NCBI GenBank assembly: GCA_031552825.1
Contig: JAVBMD010000013.1
Coordinates: forward strand, 1 to 64,000
Length of the DNA: 64,000 nucleotides
Origin: WQXF01 sp031552825
GTDB taxonomy: Bacteria; Bacillota; Clostridia; Christensenellales; Aristaeellaceae
Direction of reading: 5' to 3'
This document shows positions 33,061 through 44,600 of this stretch, one piece after another. Made by a program: the position numbers and the translations under genes. Position 1 is the first letter of the stretch; every line of letters begins with the position of its first letter. The notes beneath the pieces are model-generated. The model saw only the letters and a program-made list of their open reading frames with translations. It was not told the DNA's origin and searched no databases.

Positions 33061-33837
33061 TCATTGCACGTTGGTCACATGCGCCATGCTATACAGCAAC
33101 TCTCCGCCCTCGGTGACGGCGACTACAAGATAGTCGCCGTTTTGCGTGACGACGATGCGGTGGTCATTGCGATAGGCGATGTTTTTGACGCGCTTTATAA
33201 GCGGCGTAAGCGCGGAAGCGGGAAGCGCCGCAAAAGGCGCGCTCAGCTTCGCCTCCGGCACGCCGCCGACCACGTACCCCGCATGCAGCGCGACCGAGGC
33301 GAGCGGATACCAAACCCCTTCCTCTTCCGCAGCCAAAAAGTCCATGCCACGGCGCATCAAATCGGTGTAATCATTGGGCGACAAGCCGGAATTGCCCAAC
33401 AGGACGCCAGCCGCGCCGATCTTCGCCCCCGCATATCCTTGATCCGCGCGCTCCGCCACCGCTTCCCCGGCAAGCGCCTCTGCCCGGCTCCAGTCCGCGA
33501 TAAAGACGTTCCAATCGCTCAGGGCTGCCTTGCCGCCCTCCTTGGGCACGCGCGGAACCAGATACAGCGTGCGGTCCGCGCCGGGCAAGATGGCCGCGTC
33601 CTCCGGTTCGGGTTTAAGCACGAGCAGACCTTCTTCCGCGTAGAGCCGGGTGTATCCCAGAAACGCCAGCGGTTGATCTACCTGCGGACAAAGATAAATC
33701 TTGGCGCTGCGATAGGTCGGCGATTGCTCGAGCGACAGCGCACCCACGGCACCATCTGCCAGCGCGGGCCCGGTCAACCAGGTGCAGAACAGGCAGAGCA
33801 ACAAGGGGATAAACCGTACTTTTCTTTGCGCTTTCAT
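33061..33837 (-). CDS. Exported protein of unknown function
   Basis: The product has 258 residues. The start at 33837 overlaps the stop of the VanZ-like gene as ATGA, with AAGGAAA nine bases before it. The signal peptide ends at PALADG. The mature part is mixed alpha/beta and contains no motif I recognise. Notable segments are LYLVPRVPKEGG, DYTDLMRRGMDFLAAEEEGVWYPLASV and a final YRNDHRIVVTQNGDYLVVAVTEGG. There is no wall anchor. Translational coupling suggests it works with the VanZ-like membrane protein. Confidence 0.8.
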   Translation of the reverse strand: MKAQRKVRFIPLLLCLFCTWLTGPALADGAVGALSLEQSPTYRSAKIYLCPQVDQPLAFLGYTRLYAEEGLLVLKPEPEDAAILPGADRTLYLVPRVPKEGGKAALSDWNVFIADWSRAEALAGEAVAERADQGYAGAKIGAAGVLLGNSGLSPNDYTDLMRRGMDFLAAEEEGVWYPLASVALHAGYVVGGVPEAKLSAPFAALPASALTPLIKRVKNIAYRNDHRIVVTQNGDYLVVAVTEGGELLYSMAHVTNVQ

Positions 33838-34319
33838 GATGGATTTCCTTTCGTATTTGCCGGTCGAAATCGCACCAACAACCAACCGATGCCCAGATAG
33901 CCCAGCGTTCCCAGCAGGCTGCCCAGCACATCGAAGCCGACATCCTCAATCATCGCGGCGCGCTCGGAGATGAACAGCTGATGCATCTCATCCAAGCCGC
34001 CGAGCACCGCGCAGATCCCCAGCACGACGCAGAGCACGCGCAGCACGTCGCGCCTACATCGAAGCCCGCCGCCGCGCAGCGCCTCTCCGGCAAGCGCATT
34101 GCAGCACAGCGCGCCCTGCACCGCAAACAGCGTCATGTGCGCCCACTTCCGCACGGGAATAAACAGCACGGTTTCCGCGTGGGCGATGCGCTCCACGCGC
34201 GCGCTTTGCACGTCAGAAATATCCCCAGGCTGCGCGGAAAACCAAAAGATCACGCCATACCATGCCAGCACCAGCAGCCACGGCAGCCATTTGCGCCAGC
34301 GCGCGCTAAGTCGGTTCAT
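33834..34319 (-). CDS. VanZ-like membrane protein
   Basis: The product has 161 residues with four predicted membrane helices. WYGVIFWFSAQPGD near the N-terminus, RKWAHMTLFAVQGAL in the middle and LDEMHQLFISERAAMIEDVGFDVLGSLLG are the conserved segments of the VanZ family. VanZ gives low-level teicoplanin resistance in enterococci, but most relatives have no known function. It starts 15 bases after the PepSY-like gene and overlaps the next gene. Confidence 0.9.
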   Translation of the reverse strand: MNRLSARWRKWLPWLLVLAWYGVIFWFSAQPGDISDVQSARVERIAHAETVLFIPVRKWAHMTLFAVQGALCCNALAGEALRGGGLRCRRDVLRVLCVVLGICAVLGGLDEMHQLFISERAAMIEDVGFDVLGSLLGTLGYLGIGWLLVRFRPANTKGNPS

Positions 34320-34334
34320 CGGTTTCCTCCATGC

Positions 34335-35171
34335 TCATCCGTTTCCGTCCCAATCCGCACGAATTTCATACACCTCGCCCGAGGGGGAGCCGATATAGAT
34401 CCAGCATCCGCCCTCGGCTTCTTCCGGCGCACCCGCCTTGGGGCTAAGCCGAAGCGTCCAAACCCGGCCCTGTTGCGCCTTCTTTAGGGAAGCAAATACA
34501 GCATACTGCCCGATGCGCCCGGCTTCCCAACCGTGCTGCTCGATCAGCGCCTGTTCCGCAAGCGCCAGCGCCTGCTCCAGCGACAAATCCTCCGCGGCGG
34601 GCTGCACGCACGCGCCGACACCGTCCGGATAAACGCCGATCTCGGTCGCCCATGCATCAAAGCTCGCCTGTTGCGCCATCGTCCAGCCGGGGTTGTTGGC
34701 GTCGCCAACGCGTTGACCCCAGATCAGCTCCAGACCGCGCTCCCGGCGGAGCCATGCCAGTGCCGCCGACGGGTTCTCCTGCTCGCGCCACGCAAAGCAC
34801 TGGATCGCTTCTCCGGTGCGCCCATCCAGTTCCGCGCAATAAAGCGGATCGCCTCCCGGCGGTTCGTCCAGCGGGTAGAACAGGACGCTCCAGAAGGTAC
34901 GCTGCCGCTCTTCAGGAAAGGCATATAGCAGGCTTTCGGTTCGGCAGTCTTCCAGCGCCTCCTCAGAAACCTCTTCGTTATCCGCGATCATTTGCCGTGC
35001 GACGGCATCGGCCTGCTCGCGCGTCAAATCGTTGGCACCGGGCTGCACCTCGACGGTCTCGCCGCCCGCCAATGGCGGAAATTCTTGGGGCTGCCCTTGC
35101 GCGGCGGCGCAATTGCCCCCCGCCAGCAATCCAATCAGCACGGCGATCGCCGTCCATTTCCTTCCACGCAT
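34335..35171 (-). CDS. Exported protein with PepSY-like repeats
   Basis: The product has 278 residues from the ATG at 35171, which has GGAG about eleven bases upstream. The signal peptide ends near CAAAQG; the cysteine context (GGNC) is not a normal lipobox. Two regions look PepSY/YpeB-like: one starting LTREQADAVARQMI and running to YCAELDGRTGEAIQCF, one starting LSLEQALALAEQALIEQHGW and running to WIYIGSPSGEVYEIRADW. PepSY domains are often inhibitory or regulatory partners of peptidases or wall enzymes. It is probably in one transcript with the VanZ-like gene. Confidence 0.75.
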   Translation of the reverse strand: MRGRKWTAIAVLIGLLAGGNCAAAQGQPQEFPPLAGGETVEVQPGANDLTREQADAVARQMIADNEEVSEEALEDCRTESLLYAFPEERQRTFWSVLFYPLDEPPGGDPLYCAELDGRTGEAIQCFAWREQENPSAALAWLRRERGLELIWGQRVGDANNPGWTMAQQASFDAWATEIGVYPDGVGACVQPAAEDLSLEQALALAEQALIEQHGWEAGRIGQYAVFASLKKAQQGRVWTLRLSPKAGAPEEAEGGCWIYIGSPSGEVYEIRADWDGNG

Positions 35172-35248
35172 GTTCTGTTTTCTCCTTTTGCGCGAAGCAT
35201 CGCTCATTTATGCAACGAATAAAAGACGGAAAATCTTGCCGCTCTTGC

Positions 35249-37015
35249 TCATTCCTGCATTTGAAACTGTATACGGTACAGCTCGGCGTACACGCCGCCT
35301 TTTTCCAAAAGAGCGGCGTGCGTGCCCTTTTCCAGGACGCCCTCGTCGCCGATCACGACGATCTCATCGGCGTTTTTGATGGTGGACAGGCGATGCGCGA
35401 TGACCAGCGTCGTGCGTCCTTGGCTGAGCCGCTCGAAGGCGTGCTGGATGCGCAGCTCGGTGGTGGTATCCAGCGCGCTGGTGGCCTCGTCGAGGATCAA
35501 CACGCGCGGATTCTTCAGGAAGATGCGCGCGATGGATACCCGTTGCTTCTGGCCGCCCGAGAGCAGCACGCCGCGCTCGCCGACCAAGGTCTCGTATCCC
35601 TCGGGCATGGCGAGGATGTCCTCGTGAATCTCCGCCATCTTGGCGGCGGCAATGACCTCCTCCATCGTGGCGTCGACGCGGCCATAGCGGATGTTATCCA
35701 GCACCGACCCCGCGAACAGAAACACGTCCTGCTGCACGATGCCGATCTGCCCGCGCAGGCAGTCCAGCTTGATTTGGCGAATGTCCGCGCCGTCCAGCGT
35801 AATGCTGCCGCTCCGGATATCGTAAAAGCGCGGAATGAGCTGACAAAGCGTGGTTTTTCCGCCGCCGGAGGGGCCGACCAGCGCCAGCGTCTTGCCGTGC
35901 GGAATGCGCAGGTTGACGTCGGTGAGCACATTGACGCCATCATCATAGGCGAACGTCACGTGCTCGAAGGCGATATCGCCCCGGATATCTTGCAGCTCGA
36001 CGGCGTCGGGCGCGTCGACGATTTCCGGTTGCTCATCCAGAATCTCCATAAAGCGATCAAAACCGGCCATGCCCACCAGATATTGTTCCACAAAGTTGGT
36101 CAGGCGCCTGATCGGCGACTGGATGGTGCTCACGAACAGATTGAAAGTCACCAGCTCGGTCACCGTCATGCGGCCGCGCATCATCAGCACACCGCCCACC
36201 AGCAACACCACCAGCCCCATCAGGCTCAGCAGCATCTCCATGCCGCTGTGAAAGATGGCCATCGCGCTGTAAAAGGCGGATTTCGCGCCGCGAAAACGCT
36301 TATTCCCCTCCTCAAACTTGCGGATCTCATAAGCCTCGTTTGCGAAGGCCTTGGCGGTGCGCGCGCCGGATATGCTGCTCTCCAGATCTGCGTTAATGCC
36401 CGCCATGCGCTCCTTGACGGCGGCGCTGGCATTGCGCATGCGCGTGCGCTGCGCTACCGAGAAGCCGACGATCAGCGGCACGGTACACAATAGCGCCAGC
36501 GCCAGCTGCCATTGCAGGCGAAACAGATAAATAAACGCGCCGATCAGCGTCACGGTAGAGATAAACAGATCCTCCGGCCCATGATGCGCCAGTTCGGTGA
36601 TATCAAACAAGTCGGTGGTCACGCGGGACATCAGGCGGCCGGTACGGTTTTTATCGTAGAAGCGAAAGCTCAGCCGTTGCAGCTGCGCAAAGATATCGCG
36701 GCGCATGCTGGCTTCCATCAGCACGCCCATGTTGTGCCCATAATAGGTCACAACATAGCTCATCAGGGTACGCAGGGCATAGCCCACCGCCATCGCCGCG
36801 ATAATCAGAAAAAACGCCCGATACATTTGCCCCGGCAGGTAGGTATTGAGCGAGTGGCGCGTCACGATGGGGAAAGCGAGATCCACCAGCGCAATAATCA
36901 GCGCACAGGTCATGTCCAGCGCGAACAGCTTCCGCACCGGCTTATAATAGCCAAAGAATGCCCGCAGCCTGTTGCTGCGTTGAGTTGGCAAATGCGCCAC
37001 GGTTTCCTCTTGCAT
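35249..37015 (-). CDS. ABC exporter half-transporter (membrane and ATPase domains fused)
   Basis: The product has 588 residues. The start at 37015 has GAAGGGG upstream; the frame extends further but without a ribosome site. Six membrane helices (about 30-320) are followed by the ATPase domain (about 350-585). Walker A is GPSGGGKTTL, the signature is LSGGQKQRVSIAR, Walker B is VLILDEATSALD and the switch is IAHRLST. It is of the MsbA/LmrA/BmrA type and probably works as a homodimer exporting lipids or drugs. It follows the MATE gene by 22 bases in one transcript. Confidence 0.93.
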   Translation of the reverse strand: MQEETVAHLPTQRSNRLRAFFGYYKPVRKLFALDMTCALIIALVDLAFPIVTRHSLNTYLPGQMYRAFFLIIAAMAVGYALRTLMSYVVTYYGHNMGVLMEASMRRDIFAQLQRLSFRFYDKNRTGRLMSRVTTDLFDITELAHHGPEDLFISTVTLIGAFIYLFRLQWQLALALLCTVPLIVGFSVAQRTRMRNASAAVKERMAGINADLESSISGARTAKAFANEAYEIRKFEEGNKRFRGAKSAFYSAMAIFHSGMEMLLSLMGLVVLLVGGVLMMRGRMTVTELVTFNLFVSTIQSPIRRLTNFVEQYLVGMAGFDRFMEILDEQPEIVDAPDAVELQDIRGDIAFEHVTFAYDDGVNVLTDVNLRIPHGKTLALVGPSGGGKTTLCQLIPRFYDIRSGSITLDGADIRQIKLDCLRGQIGIVQQDVFLFAGSVLDNIRYGRVDATMEEVIAAAKMAEIHEDILAMPEGYETLVGERGVLLSGGQKQRVSIARIFLKNPRVLILDEATSALDTTTELRIQHAFERLSQGRTTLVIAHRLSTIKNADEIVVIGDEGVLEKGTHAALLEKGGVYAELYRIQFQMQE

Positions 37016-37037
37016 GTGTACCCCTTCTCTCTGTCTA

Positions 37038-38438
37038 TTAAGCCGCGAGCGTTCTCTTATGCATCCATTTCCCTCCGGCAAAGCGCGCGTAGACCACGCT
37101 GGCGCGCGTCGTTTGATCCAGCACGATGGAGAGCCACGCGCCGGTCAACCCCCAGCCGAAGGTGTAGATAAACAGCGGGGCAACCAGCACGCGGAAAACC
37201 CAAATGCCCAGTATCGAAGCGACGAGGGGAAACATCGAATCCCCCGCCCCGCGCAATGTCGCCCCGATGGTCTGCTGGATGGCGATGCCGGGCATGCCCA
37301 GCGCCATGATGCGAAGCACACCGGCGGCCAGCATGGCCACCGCGACATCGTTGATATACCATTGCGCGATCAGGTGCGAACCCAACGCGAACAACAGCCC
37401 TACCGCCGCCGAGGCAATGAGCGCCATGCGCAGCACCACCGTGGCATATGCCCGCGCCTTCTTCGGCTCGCCCGCGCCCATGCTCTGGCCGACCAGCGTC
37501 GTAGCGGCGACGCCGAAGCCCTGCGCCGGTACCCAGCTTAGGCCATTGATATTCAGGCCGATCTGATGCGCGGCGAAGATGGTGGCACCCAAACCGGCGA
37601 CGCTGCGGGCGAAGAGGATGAAGCCGATCTGCATGATGGCCTGCTCGGTAGCGGTCGTGGTTCCCACGCGCAGAATACGCTTCACCTGCTCTATGCGCAT
37701 ACGGAATCCATCGCGCACTTGCAGGCGAATCTGGCTATCGACGCGGAACAGCACCACCAGCGCCGCCACCATCCCCACCGCGCGCGAAAAGGTGGTGGAA
37801 ATCGCGGCGCCCAAAACGCCCATCGCCGGAAAACCAAGGTGACCATAGATCAAGACATAGTTGCCCACAACGTTCAGCAGATTGCTGGCGAGGTTGTACA
37901 CCATGGGGAGCCGGGTTTGCCCAGCTCCGCGCAGCGCCCCTGTTACCGCCATATTGAGCGCGGCGACGAGCAGCCCGGCGGAGCACACCTGCATGTATTG
38001 CTTGGCGTAAGGCAGCGCCTGCAGGGTAAAGGCATCGCGGTTGTTCCCCGCCATAAAGGCGACCAGCGGCCCCGCCAAACCGGTACCGAGCAGCGTAGTA
38101 ATCGCGCCCATGATGAAATTCAGCCCCAGCGCCGTGCGAACCACCTGCCGCGCGCCGGGGATATCCCCAGCACCCAACGACCACGCAACCGCCGCCGTCG
38201 TACCCACGTTGAAGGCCGACATCACGCCTAGCAGCAGGTTCATAGGGTTGTTGGTATACCCAACCGCCGCCAGCGCGATCGCGGAGATATCGGTATGCCC
38301 CAGCATCATCGTATCCACCATGCCAAACAGCTGCGAGAACACCAATTCAATCATCGCGGGCAACGTAATGGCCAAGATGCGCCGCATATCTTTGCCATCC
38401 ACATCCAGCTTATGACACAATAATTTCTGCACGCGCAT
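37038..38438 (-). CDS. MATE-family efflux transporter
   Basis: The product has 466 residues with twelve membrane helices. The two homologous halves are visible: LPAMIELVFSQLFGMVDTMMLGH near the N-terminus and GTTTATEQAIMQIGFILFARSV in the middle. LVGQSMGAGEPKKAR marks the usual loop. ATG at 38438 lies very close to AAGGAGG; a GTG two codons later (38432) has better spacing and may be the real start. It exports cationic compounds or metabolites in exchange for Na+ or H+. Confidence 0.93.
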   Translation of the reverse strand: MRVQKLLCHKLDVDGKDMRRILAITLPAMIELVFSQLFGMVDTMMLGHTDISAIALAAVGYTNNPMNLLLGVMSAFNVGTTAAVAWSLGAGDIPGARQVVRTALGLNFIMGAITTLLGTGLAGPLVAFMAGNNRDAFTLQALPYAKQYMQVCSAGLLVAALNMAVTGALRGAGQTRLPMVYNLASNLLNVVGNYVLIYGHLGFPAMGVLGAAISTTFSRAVGMVAALVVLFRVDSQIRLQVRDGFRMRIEQVKRILRVGTTTATEQAIMQIGFILFARSVAGLGATIFAAHQIGLNINGLSWVPAQGFGVAATTLVGQSMGAGEPKKARAYATVVLRMALIASAAVGLLFALGSHLIAQWYINDVAVAMLAAGVLRIMALGMPGIAIQQTIGATLRGAGDSMFPLVASILGIWVFRVLVAPLFIYTFGWGLTGAWLSIVLDQTTRASVVYARFAGGKWMHKRTLAA

Positions 38439-38464
38439 GCCCTCCTTACGGCGATCCTACTCGT

Positions 38465-38470
38465 ATTGTA
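38465..38470 (-). promoter_or_regulatory. -10 element of the MATE/ABC exporter operon
   Basis: TACAAT on the minus strand lies about 27 bases before the MATE start. The -35 region at the right distance (TTTCCT) is poor. A small CTTTCC/GGAAAG inverted repeat overlaps the spacer. Confidence 0.4.
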
Positions 38471-38553
38471 CCCCTCTTTCCTTGGAAAGGAAAGGTTTCG
38501 CATCGCCTTGTCGCGGGTTTGGATAAAACGCACAAAAATTCGCAAATAAAGTA

Positions 38554-38592
38554 GGGGCTGTCAACGTGGTATGCTACCAACGTGACAGCCCC
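38554..38592 (-). terminator. Terminator-like hairpin after the giant surface protein gene
   Basis: GGGGCTGTCA (38554-38563) pairs with TGACAGCCCC (38583-38592), with additional inner pairing (GGTA/TACC). On the minus strand a T-rich stretch (TACTTTATTT) follows. It lies 24 bases after the stop codon at 38616. Confidence 0.8.
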
Positions 38593-38615
38593 ATTTGCCC
38601 GGAAGCGGTTGCGCC

Positions 38616-41600
38616 TTAGCGCCTGCTGGGCAGGCGGCGCTTGCGGCGAGCCAGCAGCATAAGTACCGCCATCGACACCATCAGCGCGCCGGTACCCACG
38701 TAGCGCACGATGGGAAGATCCTCGCCGCCGCGCGGGGTCGGTCCATCCGGATCCTCCACACCGAGCACGCGGCCCATATCGCCGATGAGCACGTTGGGCA
38801 CCGTAGCCATCACGGTGGCGCCATTGCTGTTGATGGTTACGTTGCGCGGGGAGGCTAGGCCATAGTCGATGGTGGCGGGTCTGGTCTCCTCCAGCCTGTA
38901 GGTGCCCGCCGGGATGTTCTGGAAGAAGATGTAGCCCCGACTATCGCTGGCGCCGGCCAACGTCACGTTTTCACCATACCGGCTGGTGCCGCTGAGGGTG
39001 AACTTCGCGCCCTCCAGCGGGATCATCTGCTCGTCGCCTTCCTCATCATCTTCCGGCGTGTACTTGTACACCCGGACATTGCCGGAGATGCGCGTGTTGG
39101 TAAAGGTGTAGCTTTCGTCGCGTTCGTTGCGGCTGACCCTGATAATCATCGTGCGCGAGGTAGGCACGTAGCCACCGGGCGAACGCGTCTCGGTCAGCTC
39201 GTAGCTTCCATACGGCACATCCTCGAAGGTTGCGTTGCCGTAGTAGTTGGTCGTCACCAGCATCTCGCCTTCGTACTTCATCGCGGGGATCAGCGGCGTA
39301 ATTTGCCGCAACCGGAATACCGCCCCGCCCAGCGCCGAACCGCTGACCGCATCCATTTTGTGTACGGTCACGGTACCGGTTTCCGCCTCGTTCTGGATGC
39401 CCGGATTATCCAGCGCGAAGCTGGGATCGCCCGAACCGCTGTAGGTAAAGTCGTACACCCACTTAGTCTGGCCGGGCACAACGGTGAAGTTCATGTAGAA
39501 GTTACCGGTATGCATCGACGGCGTCTTGCTCTCAACGAGCCTGTAATTGCCAGGCGGGTAGGTTCCCCACGAGCGCGCATACCCTTCCGCGCCGATGGTC
39601 AGCCGCTCGACGACCCTGATATCGCTCGGATCGTCGATATTCTGAATTTCGAACTCGGTGCCCGGCAGCGCATTGCCGAACTGGTTGATCTTCTGCGCGA
39701 GGATCACGATGCGCGCATCGAGGAAGCGCTCGGTGGCGATCAGCGCATAGGGCTTACCGGTTTGCGCAAGCTGCGCATCCGAAGGATCGCCGACAAATAC
39801 CGTGCGCTTGCTTGTGTCGGTAATCACATACCCTTGCGGCGCCTTGGTTTCCGCGATGGTATATTCGCCCCACGGCAGGTTGTCCACCGTTCCCCTGCCG
39901 TTCGTCGTCACTACCTTCAGGGTACTGCCGGTCACGGTTACGCCGGGCTGCGGCTTGACGGACAGTTCCGCGAGGAAGCGGTTCCAAAGCCCCGCGCGCA
40001 CCTCAGACACGTTGACGATCTCAAACTCCGCGCCGGACAGCGACGGGGTGTCGGGGGTATTGCTGTCCGCCTTTTCGACGATCAGCTTGCCGCGTCCAAA
40101 GGGATCGACCAGCGGCGCCGTGATGCCCGGGAAGGCACCGGCAACCTCGCCTTGAATCGGCGCGCCGGTGAGGTTGAATACCCACCCGGTCTGGTTGTTG
40201 GTCACCGTGAAGGGAATCGGATTGGGGTAGACCGAGTAGCCCGCCGGAGCCTTTGCCTCCACCAATGTGTAGTTGCCGGGCTGCAGCATCTGCGCGGCGG
40301 TGGTTTCGGCGTAGCCGTCCGCGTCGGTGGGCGGCAGCACGTGCACAACCGCTCCCTGCGCGTTGAGGATGTGGAAGATCGCACCGGCCAGCGCTTGCCC
40401 GTCCTCGTTGAACTTGCGCAGGCGCAGGCGGATCCGGAGGTTATCGATGTCCGCGAACACATCCTCGGCGAAGATGGTATCCTTCATTTCGACCGGATCG
40501 CCCACGAGCAGCGTGTACTCCTTGGTCACAATGGCGTATCCGTCGGGCGCAATGATCTCTTCCAACTTGTATTCGCCATACGGCAGCCGATCGATCTTCA
40601 GCACGGGCTTCTGCTGGGTTATCTTGAGCAGCATCGTACCCTTTTCGCCTAACGACTCAATGACGATCTCGGGCGGCAGGGAGGTGGAATTCGCCAGATA
40701 ATGCGCCCAAGCACTCGGTACCACTGTGAATACGTTCTTCAGGCGGAAAGTTACACCGATCAGGCGTTCACCGGTTTCCTCATCAAACTTTTTGATTTCC
40801 ACGGTTCCGGTCTTGTTCTTGTTATAGATGACAGACCCGGCGCCGCCGGCGTAGCCCGTCACGTCACCGGCGGTAGCCGTGCCGGTGAAGTTGTACAGGA
40901 AACCTGTCTGCGTGCGGCTGACGACGATTTTCTTCGGCGTGAAGTTGATCGAGCGGAACGCAGGCGCTTTGGTCTCCACCAGCCAGTAGGTACCCACGGC
41001 GAGCTTGGCCGCATCGGCTTCGGTGCTCTCGGCAAAACCCTGCAAGTTGGTAACAAGCTTTATCTCCGCGTCGGCGATATTGAGGTTCGGCTGGTTTGTC
41101 TGATAGTACGCATCGGTGAAGACACCGAACTCGGCACCGCTGAGGGCATTGCCGATCTCGTCACGCTTTTCGATGCGAATTCGTAGGTAGGTATCCAAGA
41201 ACTCCTGCGTATCGTCGAGCTTGAACTCCGTGCCTAGCTTCGCGGGATCGCCCAACCGTACGGTGCGCTGCACCGCGTCGGTCAGCGCATAGCCTTGCGG
41301 CGCTTTGACCTCGCTGAGCTGGTAAGTGCCCCAGGGCAAGTTGCTCAACGTCAGGATACCGCTTGCGGGCAGCGTGATGTGCAAGCTTCCCGCGGCATAT
41401 CCATCGGGATCGCCATTGCCGACCAAGCGCAGATTTGCCGACGAGGTGAAGTTCGCGAGATAGTACGCCCATGCCGCATCGACGGTAATGTTAATGGGCG
41501 TGAGCAGGAACTCGGCGCCGCCGATCAGTGTATTGCCCGCCGCGCTGTACTTCTTGAGGGTCAGCGTGGTGGTACTGTAATCGTTGGCGATAGCGGGCTT

Positions 41601-44600
41601 GCGCACCTCGCGGTCAGGATTTGCCGCCGGGTTGGTCTGGTCTGTCCACGTGAACAGGTGAACCGACTTCGTGCTATCCACCGTGAAGAGCGCTGGCGTG
41701 AAGGTGATGGCATAGCCCGTGGGTGCAGACAGCTCCATCAGGTAGTACTTACCGTCAGGCAGCAACTGGCCGTCCGTTGTGGCGGCAAAGCCCGCGCTGT
41801 CGGTAGTCAACACGTAGAGGGCATCGGCGGCGGTACGCTTGTTTGCCAAGTAATTCAGCTCGGTGAAGATGCCGAACTTGGCACCAGCCAATGCGTCTCC
41901 GCTCTGATCCTTCTTGTGGATCTCCACGCGAGTACGGTGATCGTTAAACTCCAGCACGGGGGCTTCGGTGGCGTTGCGTTTGAGCTCCACTTCCACCGGT
42001 ATGATGTCGTCGATCACGTAGCCGACCGGGGAGATAACCTCCTGTACTGAGTACTTACCCAGGGGCATGCGGCTGAGAACGACCTCACCGACGCTGAGCC
42101 AGTTCGTAGGCATGGTTATACGCAGCACCGGAATGGCCTCACCGATAAGGTACTCCTTCCTGAATACAGGATCGACAGGCGAAATGCCGTTTAGGTACTT
42201 CTCCCACGCGCCGGGCGGGGTCTGCACACTGCGCACGATGAACTGAGCGCCGTTGAGCGGATTCTTGGTATCCGCATCAACCTTGCGGATAACCAGCGCT
42301 CCCTCGGCGAACTGGTTGACGATGTGTCCATACATCGTTTCCAGCTCCGCCTTGTTCGGATCGGTGGACGACACCAGCGGGATGGTGCCAAAGTTGAAGG
42401 AGTAGCGCGGCTTCGTCTGATCGACGGTGAACTTCGTATCGGCGAAGCTGATGGTGTATCCATCCGGAGCCGAGAGCTCGACGAGCCAGTAGTCGCCGCT
42501 CTCGGGCAGCCACGAGGCCGGGGTCGTTGCCTTGCCGTCCATACCAGTTGTCAGTGTGATGGAGGCGTTGGCGGCGACGCGTGCCGCGGCACCCTGCTGA
42601 TACACCGCATCGGTAAAGATACCGAACGTTACGCCGCCCAGCGGCACCGGCGGCACCGCATCGGCCACCTTCTCGATGCTCACGCGCACGCGGTAGTTCC
42701 TGAAGGTCTTGATGGTCTCGGTGGCGGTCTTGAGCACCTTGACGGTCTGCGTCTTGGGCAGCGCCTGTGCATAGCCCTTGGGCGCGGATACCTCGGTGAT
42801 CTCATAGTCGCCGATGGGCAGCCCGCTCAGCGTGGCGGTGCCCGTGGCGGGCATCACGATCCTGAGCAGATCCTCGCCGGTACCAACATCGTGCAATATG
42901 GTGACATACGGATCCATCGGCGCATTGGCGATATAATACGCCCAAGCGGGGTTGCCAGCCACTAGGCTCGTCGGGCGTACCGTGAACACGGCGCCTGCCA
43001 GCTTCGCGGCGGTCTCGGCGTCCTCCTTGACGATGGTCAGGCCGCCCTCATTGGTAGTAAAGTCGTCGGTGATCTCGCCAAAGTACCGTTCCTCCTGCGC
43101 ATGGTTGGCTCCGGTGCGCTGGGTGGCGGTAAAGTTGTAGGCGTACACCGCGGTGGTATTGTCTACCGTGAACTTGGTGTCTGCGAAGGTGATGTCGTAG
43201 CCCGTCGGAGCCGAGAGCTCCTTGAGCCAGTAATCGCCCTTGGCCAGCAGTTGTGTGGCGGAGGTGGCCGCCTTGCCGTCGGCGCCGGTGGTCAGCACGT
43301 ACTTCGCGTCGGATTCGGTGCGCTTGTTGTTGCTATAGTCGGCGTCGGTGAAGATGCCGAACTTCGCGCCGGGCAGCGCCTTGCCATCCTGCCGCTGCTT
43401 CTCGATTTCCACGCGCACGCGCGGATCGGCGAACTGTGCGCGGGCGGCGCCGCCGGTCAGCTCATGCTCCTGCGAGGCGGGGATCGGAATGGCGTAGCCG
43501 ACGGGGGCGACGACCTCGGTTACCTCGTACTTGCCCAGCGGCAGGTTGAGCAGCGTGATTTCGCCGCCGGTCGCGGCGGTCAGCTCTACGCGCAGCACGC
43601 GCTCGCCATTGAGGCTTTCTTCGGTAACGCCGGTAGGCTTGACGATGAGTTTGTCGAGGTAGGACGCCCACGCGCCGACCGCCACGGTCTCCAGATTGCG
43701 CACGATGAACTGCGCGCCGATGAGCTTGGCACCGGTCGGGTTCTGCGCGTCGACCTTGGAGATCACCAGCTTGCTGGTCTGGAACTCGTCGACGATCTCG
43801 CCGTAGTAGGTTTCGATCACGGCGTCGTTACGGGAGGTCCTGGTGAAGTTGAATGCATAGACCTTGCTGGTGTCGCTGACGGTGAAAGCCTTGTCGGCGA
43901 AGGACTTATCCAGCCCGGCCGGGGCGAACAGCTCCACGAGGTAGTAGGTGCCGGGTACCAGCAGCGTGGCGGAAGCCAGCGTATCGGCCTTGCCGTTCGC
44001 GTCGGTGGTCAGCACGATCAGGGCATTTGCCTCCACACGGTTTGCCGCGCCCTTGTCATACTCGTCCTTGGTGAACACGCCGAACTTGGCACCGGCCACC
44101 TTGGCGCCTGCCGCGTCGAACTTCTCGATCTCCACGCGCACGCGCAGGTCGTCGAAGGTAGCGGTGCTGTAGCTGCCTGCCGTAGATACGGTGACGGTCA
44201 CCTGCTTCTTGGGATCCTTGGGCACGGCGTAGCCCTGCGGCGCTCTGACCTCTTCGATCTCGTACACGCCGGTGGGCAGGCCGGTCAGCGTCAGGTAGCC
44301 CTCTGCGGGCAGCGTGACGCGAAGCACCTTGTTCGCGCCTTCGGTTTCCACCGCGACGCCGGAGGGCGGCGCATAGGTGGTCAGGAAGTGCGCCCAAGCG
44401 CCGACCGCCGCGTCGGTCTTGACGTTGCAGACGATGAACTGCGCGCCGCCGAGCAGCTTGGTGGTCAGGTCGGCATCGCGCTTCTCGATGCGCAGCGCGC
44501 CAGCGGCGGTGTTGTTGAGGATGGCGCCGTAGTACTTCTCCAGCTTGGCGGCATCGGCGCCGGTCTTAGCGGTGGCGGTAAAGTTGTAGCTGTAGAGCGC

